64,000 nucleotides of DNA from Parahoeflea alexandrii (lineage in GTDB: Bacteria > Pseudomonadota > Alphaproteobacteria > Rhizobiales > Rhizobiaceae), in contig NZ_JAAAML010000002.1 of assembly GCF_024105735.1 (NCBI RefSeq), forward strand, positions 372,001 through 436,000. Reading direction: 5' to 3'. A program made the translations under genes and the position numbers. The notes below the pieces were generated by a model, which was not told the origin of the DNA, ran no database searches, and worked only from the letters and a program-made list of their open reading frames with translations. This document shows, piece after piece, positions 57,626 to 64,000 of the stretch (within the stretch, counting starts at the first letter, position 1; the number at the start of each line of letters is the position of its first letter).

Positions 57626-58272
57626 TGCTGCAGCAGCTTTTTGATTTCGGCGCGATTGTACTGGCCGACCTGGTGCTGTCAGGCGACAACGCCCTGATCA
57701 TCGGCATGGCCGCGGCGTCGCTGTCGCCCGAACTGCGCAAGCGGGCCATACTTTTCGGTATCATCGTCGCTGCCGGGCTGAGAATCATTTTCGCGCTGGT
57801 CGCCACCAAGCTTCTCGGCGTTCCGGGGCTCCTGTTCTTGGGGTCGTTGCTGCTTTTCTGGGTCTGCTGGCGCCTCTATGGCGAAATCCGCGACAATATT
57901 GACCGCGAGGCGGCCAAGGCGCTCGAGACCGCCGAGCATCTCGATGAGGGATACACCGGACCGGCGAGGAAATCCCTTGGTCAGGCGCTGCTGTCGATCA
58001 CCGTCGCCGATCTGTCGATGTCGATCGACAATGTTCTTGCCGTTGCCGCCATTGCCGACGGCAATACCGAGATGCTGGTGTTCGGCCTTGGTCTCGCCAT
58101 CCTGCTGATGGCCTTTGCCGCAACCCTGATCATGAAGATCCTGACCCGGTTCCCGGCCATTTCCTGGCTTGGGCTGGCGGTGCTGATCTATGTCGCCAGC
58201 GACATGTTCTATCGTGGCATCATTGATCCTGCGACAGGCCTCCTGACGATGCTCGGAGGGAGCGTGTCGTGA
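57625..58272 (+). CDS. TerC family integral membrane protein
   Basis: A 215-residue protein with about seven membrane segments. The two internal repeats carry DLVLSGDNALIIGMAAA near residues 14-30 and DLSMSIDNVLAVAAI near 128-142, the conserved acidic motifs of TerC/YjbE-type transporters. Characterised TerC proteins export manganese or protect against metals. Here it sits inside a sulfonate cluster between the dehydrogenase and the TRAP genes, so a role in exporting sulfite or another product is possible but unproven. ATG 57625. Confidence 0.9.
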   Translation: MLQQLFDFGAIVLADLVLSGDNALIIGMAAASLSPELRKRAILFGIIVAAGLRIIFALVATKLLGVPGLLFLGSLLLFWVCWRLYGEIRDNIDREAAKALETAEHLDEGYTGPARKSLGQALLSITVADLSMSIDNVLAVAAIADGNTEMLVFGLGLAILLMAFAATLIMKILTRFPAISWLGLAVLIYVASDMFYRGIIDPATGLLTMLGGSVS

Positions 58273-58379
58273 GCTGGATCCCTCAACCACACTTTTCCAA
58301 TGCTGTTCGGGAAGCCTTCGCCGAACACGTCCGACTGTCGCACAATCGAAGGCGAGACATGAAACGGGAGGAGAACCCC

Positions 58380-59498
58380 ATGTCGAGACTAACCAAGCTA
58401 ACCAAGGGTGTCGCAGCTGTCGCACTGTTGGCGGCCACGTCGATGTTCGGCGTGTCGGCTGATGCGGCGACGAAGATCCAGGTCCAGTCGGTTATCCCCA
58501 ACACGGCTGACGAAGTGGTCATGCTTCAGGATTTCGCCGATGACGTCAAAGCCCTGACCAATGGCGAAGTCGAATTCGAGATCCTGCCCGCCGGCGCTGT
58601 TGTTGGCGTCCAGGAAATCCTCGATGCCGTTGACGCCGGCCTGATTGATGGCGGCTTCGCCTGGACCCACTACTGGTCCGGCAAGCATCCCGCAGCCATG
58701 CTGTTCGGATCGCCGGTTGCCGGTGCCGGTATCGGCATTGACAACATTGCCTTCATGTCCTGGTACCTGAATGCCGGCGGCAAGGAGCTCTACGACCAGC
58801 TCTGGAAGGAGATGGGCGTCAATGTGAAGGGTTTCATGCTGCAGCCGGTGGGCCCGGAAGCACTCGGCTGGTTCAAGGAACCGATCGAAACCATGGCCGA
58901 TTTCCGCAAGTATCGGTTCCGTACGCCTCCGGGCATCCCCGGCCAGACCTACAAGGACATCGGCGTAGCCTCGGTCGCCATGGGTGGCGGCGATATTCTG
59001 CCTGCGCTTGAAAAGGGTACCATCGATGCCGCCGAATGGTGCTGCCCCAAACCCGACTCGGTGTTCGGTTTCCAGAAGGTGCTCAAGCATTACTACCTGC
59101 AGGGCCTTCACCAGGTTGTGGTCAATGCTGACCTCTACATCAACGGCGATGTCTACAATTCGCTCACCCCGCTGCAGCAGAAGGCCATCGAAGTGGCCGC
59201 AAACGCCTCGCTGATGAAGGCCATGGCCTACCGCATCAACGAGAACGGCAAGGCGCTCGACAAGCTGATCAACGAGGACGGCGTCATCCTGCACGACACT
59301 CCGGCGGAATACTTCACCGAGTATATGGCCGCCGCCAATGCCGCACTTGAGAAGAATGCAGCTGAAAACGCCTTCTTCAAGCAGGTCTGGGACAGCCAGA
59401 AGGCTTTCGCCAGAACAGCGGTACCTTATTGGGCGCAGGCCCAGCGCACCAACGCCAACCTGGGCGCGGCCTATGCTGAAACGCTGAAGAAGCAATAG
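58380..59498 (+). CDS. TRAP transporter substrate-binding protein (DctP family)
   Basis: From ATG 58380, with GGGAGGAG upstream, the protein is 372 residues. A signal peptide ends near VSADAA (residue ~30). The core follows the DctP layout: IQVQSVIPNTADEVVMLQDFADD, FRTPPGIPGQTYKDIG with the conserved arginine that binds the carboxylate or sulfonate of the ligand, and EWCCPKPDSVFGF, the helix-loop region with WCC. It delivers substrate to the DctQM membrane proteins that follow. Ligand predicted as a C2 sulfonate from the neighbouring xsc. A strong hairpin separates it from dctQ. Confidence 0.93.
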   Translation: MSRLTKLTKGVAAVALLAATSMFGVSADAATKIQVQSVIPNTADEVVMLQDFADDVKALTNGEVEFEILPAGAVVGVQEILDAVDAGLIDGGFAWTHYWSGKHPAAMLFGSPVAGAGIGIDNIAFMSWYLNAGGKELYDQLWKEMGVNVKGFMLQPVGPEALGWFKEPIETMADFRKYRFRTPPGIPGQTYKDIGVASVAMGGGDILPALEKGTIDAAEWCCPKPDSVFGFQKVLKHYYLQGLHQVVVNADLYINGDVYNSLTPLQQKAIEVAANASLMKAMAYRINENGKALDKLINEDGVILHDTPAEYFTEYMAAANAALEKNAAENAFFKQVWDSQKAFARTAVPYWAQAQRTNANLGAAYAETLKKQ

Positions 59499-59512
59499 GC
59501 AAGACGGCACCT

Positions 59513-59541
59513 GGTCCGCCCTGCTTGCAGCGGGGCGGACC
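59513..59541 (+). terminator. intercistronic hairpin between TRAP P and Q genes
   Basis: GGTCCGCCC and GGGCGGACC form a perfect 9-bp stem with an 11-base loop, with no T-run. In binding-protein transport operons such hairpins protect the upstream message and damp downstream expression, giving more binding protein than permease. Confidence 0.72.
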
Positions 59542-59587
59542 TAGCTAAACCTGCAGGGGGCAGGGAAACCTGGTGGAGGAGGCCGTC

Positions 59588-60202
59588 ATGGCCGGCAATG
59601 AAACAGACGATACGATTCCGATCGGCGACGAGTTGCTCGCCGAAAGGCGCGCAGGGCCCGGATCCCGCATGCCCGATGACATGCATCCCGCGGCCCGCTC
59701 CATTATTCACGGCATCGACACGATGTCCGAATGGGTCGGCCGGATCGTCGCCCTGCTGGTCGTGCCTATCATGTTCGCCATGGTCTACGAAGTCATCGCG
59801 CGCAAGTTCTTTGTCGCGCCGACGCTCTGGGCTTTTGATATCTCGCGCATGCTCTATGGCATGTCCTTCATGCTCGGCGCTGCCTATGCGCTGATGCACG
59901 GTCTGCATATCCGCGCCGATTTCCTCTACCGCAATTTCGAGGTCAAGACGCAAGGCCGCGTCGACCTTGTCCTCTATATTGTCCTTTTCATGCCGGCGAT
60001 GATCTTCCTGCTGATCGCCGGCTACGATTTTGCCCTCAAATCGGTGATGCAGGGCGAGCGCGCCGGCGACAGCACATGGGCGCCGGTAGTCTGGCCGGTC
60101 AAGGTCTCGCTCGCCGTTGGCGTCGCCCTGTTGCTGGTTCAGGGTGTCTCCGAGATCCTCAAGTCATGGTATGCGGCAACCCGCGGAAGGTGGCCGTCAT
60201 GA
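59588..60202 (+). CDS. TRAP transporter small permease (DctQ family)
   Basis: A 204-residue membrane protein from ATG 59588, preceded by GGAGGAGG (the GTG at 59573 also fits the frame but lacks support). A polar N-terminus of about 45 residues is followed by four membrane helices near 48-70, 80-105, 120-145 and 165-190, the usual DctQ layout, with TLWAFDISRMLYGMSFMLGAAYAL in the second helix area. It forms the small subunit of the symporter with DctM; the DctM start overlaps its stop (ATGA). Confidence 0.92.
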   Translation: MAGNETDDTIPIGDELLAERRAGPGSRMPDDMHPAARSIIHGIDTMSEWVGRIVALLVVPIMFAMVYEVIARKFFVAPTLWAFDISRMLYGMSFMLGAAYALMHGLHIRADFLYRNFEVKTQGRVDLVLYIVLFMPAMIFLLIAGYDFALKSVMQGERAGDSTWAPVVWPVKVSLAVGVALLLVQGVSEILKSWYAATRGRWPS

Positions 60203-61536
60203 GCTTCTTCGAGATAGCCCCGGAGATCATCGGCTTTTTGATGATCGGGGCGATGCTGTTCGCCATTTTCATCGGCTTTCCGATTTCCTTCACCCTGATC
60301 TTCCTGGGCATCGTCTTCGGCGCCTGGGGCTTCGGCATGAAGCTGACCATCTTCCTCATGACCCTGCAGTTCTACGGCTCGATGATGGAGCAGACGCTGG
60401 CTGCCGTGCCGCTCTTTGTCTTCATGGGCTTCATGATGGAGCAGGCCGGCCTGATGGAGCGATTGTTCAAGGCGGTACAGCTGATGCTCGCCCGGATGAC
60501 CGGTTCGCTGTTCGTTGCGGTCCTCTTCGTCTCCGTCGTCTTCGGCGCGGCCACCGGCATCGTCGGCGCTTCAGTGACGATCCTCGGTATCATGGCCGCC
60601 AAGACCATGAGCGAATCCGGCTACGATGTCCGTTTGGCCGCCGGAACCATCACCGCCGGCGGAACGCTCGGGATTCTCATTCCTCCCTCGATCATGCTTG
60701 TGGTCATGGGTCCGGTTCTCGAGGTCCCGGTCACGGATCTGTTCGCCGGCGCCATCCTGCCCGGCGTGATGATGGCGGTGCTCTACCTGGTCTACGCGCT
60801 GGGACGCTGCTGGCTCAATCCGAAACTCGGCCCGCCGCTACGCGATGACCAGATCCCCGACAGTCGCAGCCATGTCTGGCGGGAATTCATCCTCGGGCTG
60901 GTGCCACCGACAATCCTGATCGCCTTCGCCATGGGCTCGATCCTGTTCGGCTGGGCGACCCCTACAGAAGGGGCAGGGATGGGCGCCCTCGGCTCCGTGC
61001 TGCTCACCATCGGCTACCGCAAGTTCACGTGGAAGCGCACCTATGACGCGCTGCTCAAGACCCTCGAGATTTCAGTGCTGATCCTGTTCCTCGTCGCAGC
61101 ATCGAATTTCTTCGGCGCAGTCTTCTCGCGGCTGGGCACGCCCGGCATGATCACCGACTGGCTGCTGGCGCTCGACCTCTCGCCAAGCCTGATCATCATC
61201 ATGATCCTGGCCATGGTCTTCATTCTCGGCTGGCCGCTCGAATGGGTGCCTATCGTGCTGATCATCCTGCCGATCCTGCAGCCGGTCCTGGTTGAAATGA
61301 ATGTCAACATGACCTGGTTCGCCATTCTGGTCGCGGTGTGCCTGCAGACGGCCTGGCTCAGTCCGCCGGTCGCCCTGTCGGCCTACTTCCTCAAGGGCGT
61401 GGCGCCCGACTGGGATCTCAAGGATATCTATTACGGCATGATGCAGTTCATGACCGTGCAGATTTTCGGCCTGACCCTGGTGTTCCTGTTCCCGTGGCTG
61501 GCGCTGTGGCTGCCGGGGTACCTCTATGGAAACTGA
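60199..61536 (+). CDS. TRAP transporter large permease (DctM family)
   Basis: A 445-residue protein from ATG 60199, overlapping the dctQ stop; the frame is open to 60076 but only as a shadow. About twelve membrane helices. The family motifs AGGTLGILIPPSI near residue 150 and GWATPTEGAGMGALGSV near 255 are clear, as is WLSPPVALSAYFLKGVAPDW near the end. It is the sodium-driven transport channel of the TRAP system. Homologues next to xsc have been named TauM or IseM; which substrate applies here cannot be told. Confidence 0.94.
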   Translation: MSFFEIAPEIIGFLMIGAMLFAIFIGFPISFTLIFLGIVFGAWGFGMKLTIFLMTLQFYGSMMEQTLAAVPLFVFMGFMMEQAGLMERLFKAVQLMLARMTGSLFVAVLFVSVVFGAATGIVGASVTILGIMAAKTMSESGYDVRLAAGTITAGGTLGILIPPSIMLVVMGPVLEVPVTDLFAGAILPGVMMAVLYLVYALGRCWLNPKLGPPLRDDQIPDSRSHVWREFILGLVPPTILIAFAMGSILFGWATPTEGAGMGALGSVLLTIGYRKFTWKRTYDALLKTLEISVLILFLVAASNFFGAVFSRLGTPGMITDWLLALDLSPSLIIIMILAMVFILGWPLEWVPIVLIILPILQPVLVEMNVNMTWFAILVAVCLQTAWLSPPVALSAYFLKGVAPDWDLKDIYYGMMQFMTVQIFGLTLVFLFPWLALWLPGYLYGN

Positions 61537-61652
61537 CAGACTTGTGCCGGAGCATGTCAACAAACCGATCTGGCGTTGCGAAGCTGCCAAACTGGCACTA
61601 GAGCGGATCGGACCAGTTGTGGTTTCTAGCCCTCAACAAGGAGGATCATCCC

Positions 61653-63437
61653 ATGCCTAAAATGACCACCGAAGAAGCTTTCGTCAAAGTGCTTCAGATG
61701 CACGGCATCGAACACGCGTTCGGCATCATCGGTTCGGCCATGATGCCGGTGTCGGATCTTTTCCCGAAGGCCGGTATCACCTTCTGGGACTGTGCCCATG
61801 AAACCAATGCCGGGCTGATGTGTGACGGCTACATCCGCACCACCGGCAAGATGGCCATGGCCATCGCCCAGAACGGCCCCGGCGTCACCGGCTTTGTCAC
61901 GCCGGTGAAGACCGCCTACTGGAACCACACGCCGATGCTGCTGATCACCCCGCAGGCCGCCAACAAGACCATCGGTCAGGGCGGCTTCCAGGAAATGGAG
62001 CAGATGCGGCTGTTTGCCGATTGCGTCTGCTATCAGGAAGAGGTCCGCGACGGGTCGCGTATCCCGGAAGTGCTCAACCGGGTGATCATGAAGGCATGGC
62101 GGGGTTCCGCGCCGGCGCAAATGAACATTCCGCGCGACATGTGGACCCAGGTCATCGATGTAGAACTGCCGCAGATGGTTCGCTTCGAGCGTCCCGCCGG
62201 TGGCGAGGAAGCCATCGCGAAGGCTGCCGATCTTCTGTCGAAGGCCAGTTTCCCGGTCATCCTCTCCGGCGCCGGCGTGGTTCTCTCGGGCGCGATCCCC
62301 GATCTGGCCAAGCTTGCCGAACGGCTCGATGCGCCGGTCTGCTCGAACTACCAGCACAATGACAGCTTCCCTGGTTCGCATCCGCTCGCCGTCGGCCCCC
62401 TCGGCTACAACGGCTCCAAGGCCGCCATGGAACTGATCGCCAAGGCCGATGTCGTGCTGGCGCTCGGCACACGGCTCAACCCGTTCTCGACCCTGCCCGG
62501 TTACGGTATCGATTACTGGCCGAAGAATGCAGACGTCATCCAGGTCGACATCAATGCCGACCGGATCGGCCTGACCAAGAAGGTCACCGTTGGTATCGAG
62601 GGCGACGCCACCAAGGTGGCCCGCGCCATCCTCGCGCAATTGTCCGATGACGCCGGCGACGCCGGTCGCGAGGATCGCCGCAACCTGGTCTCCCTGACCA
62701 AGTCCCGCTGGGCGCAGGAGCTTTCCTCGCTCGATCACGAGGACGATGATCCCGGCACCACCTGGAACGAGGAATCGCGCCAGCGCGACGCTGAACTGAT
62801 GTCGCCGCGGCAGGCCTGGCGCGCCATCCAGTCCGCACTTCCCAAGGATGCGATCATCTCGTCCGACATCGGCAACAACTGCGCCATCGGCAATGCCTAC
62901 CCGACTTTTGAGGAGGGCCGCAAATATCTGGCCCCCGGCCTGTTCGGCCCCTGCGGCTACGGCTTCCCGTCGATCCTTGGCGCCAAGGTCGGCCAGCCCG
63001 ACGTGCCGGTGGTCGGTTTCGCCGGCGATGGCGCCTTCGGCATTTCCATGAACGAGATGACCGCCTGCGGCCGCGACAACTGGCCGGCCATCACCATGGT
63101 CATCTTCCGCAACTACCAGTGGGGTGCGGAAAAGCGCAACACAACGCTCTGGTACGACAACAATTTCGTCGGCACAGAGCTCGACCGCGACACCTCCTAC
63201 GCCAAGATCGCCGAGGCCTGTGGCGCGAAGGGAGTGGTGGTGAAGGACCAGCAGGGCCTGACCGATGAGCTTGCCAAGGCCGTCGAGCGGCAGATGAAGA
63301 ATGGTGAAACCACCTTCATCGAGGTGCTGCTCAACCAGGAGTTGGGCGAACCTTTCCGCCGCGATGCCATGAAGAAGCCGGTGGTTGTCGCCGGGATCAA
63401 CCGCGACGACATGCGCCCGCAACAGGGTGCGGTCTGA
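61653..63437 (+). CDS. xsc: sulfoacetaldehyde acetyltransferase
   Basis: Xsc is the thiamine-diphosphate enzyme that splits sulfoacetaldehyde with phosphate into acetyl phosphate and sulfite, the meeting point of taurine, isethionate and other C2 sulfonate routes. From ATG 61653 (MPKMTTEEAFVKVLQ) the protein is 594 residues, the normal size, with AAGGAGG upstream. GIIGSAMMPVSDLFPKAG, CAHETNAGLMCDGY with the TPP-activating Glu, WNHTPMLLITPQAANKT and the TPP-binding GDGAFGISMNEMTACGR are characteristic and separate it from acetolactate synthases. A hairpin terminator follows. Confidence 0.96.
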   Translation: MPKMTTEEAFVKVLQMHGIEHAFGIIGSAMMPVSDLFPKAGITFWDCAHETNAGLMCDGYIRTTGKMAMAIAQNGPGVTGFVTPVKTAYWNHTPMLLITPQAANKTIGQGGFQEMEQMRLFADCVCYQEEVRDGSRIPEVLNRVIMKAWRGSAPAQMNIPRDMWTQVIDVELPQMVRFERPAGGEEAIAKAADLLSKASFPVILSGAGVVLSGAIPDLAKLAERLDAPVCSNYQHNDSFPGSHPLAVGPLGYNGSKAAMELIAKADVVLALGTRLNPFSTLPGYGIDYWPKNADVIQVDINADRIGLTKKVTVGIEGDATKVARAILAQLSDDAGDAGREDRRNLVSLTKSRWAQELSSLDHEDDDPGTTWNEESRQRDAELMSPRQAWRAIQSALPKDAIISSDIGNNCAIGNAYPTFEEGRKYLAPGLFGPCGYGFPSILGAKVGQPDVPVVGFAGDGAFGISMNEMTACGRDNWPAITMVIFRNYQWGAEKRNTTLWYDNNFVGTELDRDTSYAKIAEACGAKGVVVKDQQGLTDELAKAVERQMKNGETTFIEVLLNQELGEPFRRDAMKKPVVVAGINRDDMRPQQGAV

Positions 63438-63460
63438 GGTTCAACCGGATAGAGAGTGCC

Positions 63461-63491
63461 AAAGAGGCCACGCCAAGTGCGTGGCCTTTGT
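63461..63491. terminator. terminator between xsc and the MocR gene
   Basis: AGGCCACGC and GCGTGGCCT form a 9-bp stem with a 5-base loop, flanked by AAAG on the left and TTTG on the right, so it could serve both the rightward xsc and the leftward MocR transcripts. Confidence 0.68.
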
Positions 63492-64000
63492 CATTTGCTG
63501 CCGAACGCCTCGATCGTGTCGGCGATGATATCGATCCCGCCCGGAATCCTGGCGCTGTCGATCGAGGAATAGGCGATACGGAAATTGTGCCGGCCGTCCT
63601 CGGGGTTCTCGAAGAAGAAATGGCCCGGCTCGAGCAGCACACCCCTTTGCCTGACCGCCTGGGCAAGATCGCGGGCGTCGATCCCGTCCGGCGTCTTCAT
63701 CCAGAAGCTTGAGCCGCCCGAAACATCGGAGCCGGCGACATGCAGTCCGCGCCGGTCTATGGCCTCCTGCATCACGTCGCGGCGGCGCCGGTAGGTCTGG
63801 CCCATGCGCGCCACCAGCGCATCGAAATGGCCGAGCGACAGGAAATTCGCCACCGTTCGCTGCAGATGACCCGGCGGATGCCGGACAACCACCATGCGCA
63901 GGGCGCGCGCTTCGCGGATGAAGGTCTCCGAACCGACCATGTAGCCAAGCCGCAGCCCCGGGAAAAGGGACTTGGAAAACGAGCCGACATAGATCACCCG
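63491..64000 (-). CDS. MocR-type PLP-dependent regulator/aminotransferase, C-terminal part (candidate TauR)
   Basis: The last 170 residues of a protein whose start lies beyond the window. The PLP lysine is in VGSFSKSLFPGLRLGYMVG near the fragment start, followed by the typical class I aminotransferase C-terminal domain (GGSSFWMK, FRIAYSSID). GntR-aminotransferase fusion regulators (MocR) end like this. TauR, a MocR-type activator of taurine genes, sits beside xsc in Rhodobacter, so TauR is a reasonable guess; the missing N-terminal winged helix would decide between regulator and plain transaminase. Confidence 0.78.
   Translation of the reverse strand, partial: RVIYVGSFSKSLFPGLRLGYMVGSETFIREARALRMVVVRHPPGHLQRTVANFLSLGHFDALVARMGQTYRRRRDVMQEAIDRRGLHVAGSDVSGGSSFWMKTPDGIDARDLAQAVRQRGVLLEPGHFFFENPEDGRHNFRIAYSSIDSARIPGGIDIIADTIEAFGSK

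Noticed and set aside
61024-61036. TTCACGTGG in the dctM gene
   Set aside because: Shares only the CACGTG centre with parS; flanks do not match and it is far from the origin.
61626-63422. 598-codon open frame antisense to xsc
   Set aside because: Full-length mirror of a clear Xsc gene; low-complexity Gly/Asp/His-rich translation with no recognisable domain.

Overview
The window is a GC-rich chromosomal segment of an alphaproteobacterium, order Rhizobiales (Hyphomicrobiales). The gene order (mnmG-mnmE-rho-hemJ-hemE, then PPSR-maf-aroE-coaE-dnaQ-secB; hslUV-his; pckA-chvI-chvG-hprK-PTS; ahcY-divL-tsaE/amgK-murU-addBA-trxA-folC-accD-trpABF) is the familiar rhizobial backbone. The last ~10 kb carries sulfonate-catabolism genes of the kind found in marine members, so a Hoeflea-like genus is plausible but not provable from this sequence.

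Region 1 (1-9.5 kb) looks like the chromosomal origin. Genes left of 5450 all read leftward (mnmG, mnmE, rho, hemJ, hemE) and genes right of 5828 read rightward (PPSR, maf, aroE, coaE, dnaQ). The 377-bp gap between hemE and PPSR holds DnaA boxes, an AT-rich stretch and six GANTC (CcrM) sites, which matches the hemE-linked oriC known in Caulobacter and other alphaproteobacteria. Five parS-like sites (ParB targets) lie at 916, 970, 1008, 3775 and 17248. All four imperfect ones carry the same base change, which creates a GANTC site.

Region 2 (9.5-25.7 kb): protein export and envelope genes (secB, fxsA, Tim44-like, mltA, smr, an XRE regulator, DUF1402), the HslUV protease with two genes between its subunits, the his operon (hisB, DUF2628, hisH, hisA, hisF, hisE, coaA) with a partial duplication of the start of hisF, then alkB, a BON-LysM protein, arfB and an iodotyrosine-deiodinase-like nitroreductase.

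Region 3 (25.7-33.1 kb): carbon and envelope signalling. pckA diverges from chvI-chvG, followed by truncated-type HPr kinase, EIIA-Man and HPr (a regulatory, sugar-free PTS), then ahcY behind a perfect palindrome.

Region 4 (33.1-53.5 kb): a DivL-type kinase with Tyr in place of His, a TsaE-sugar kinase fusion with a MurU-like nucleotidyltransferase, AddB/AddA, thioredoxin, and leftward trpF-trpB-trpA-accD-folC; then a YgjP-like metalloprotease, DUF2852 and a polyhydroxyalkanoate depolymerase.

Region 5 (53.8-64 kb): a DegT-type aminotransferase, then IclR regulator / GMC dehydrogenase / TerC / TRAP P-Q-M / Xsc, with a convergent MocR-type regulator cut by the window end. Together these look like uptake of a C2 sulfonate (isethionate or taurine), oxidation to sulfoacetaldehyde, and cleavage to acetyl phosphate plus sulfite. 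No tRNA, rRNA, CRISPR array or insertion sequence was seen.
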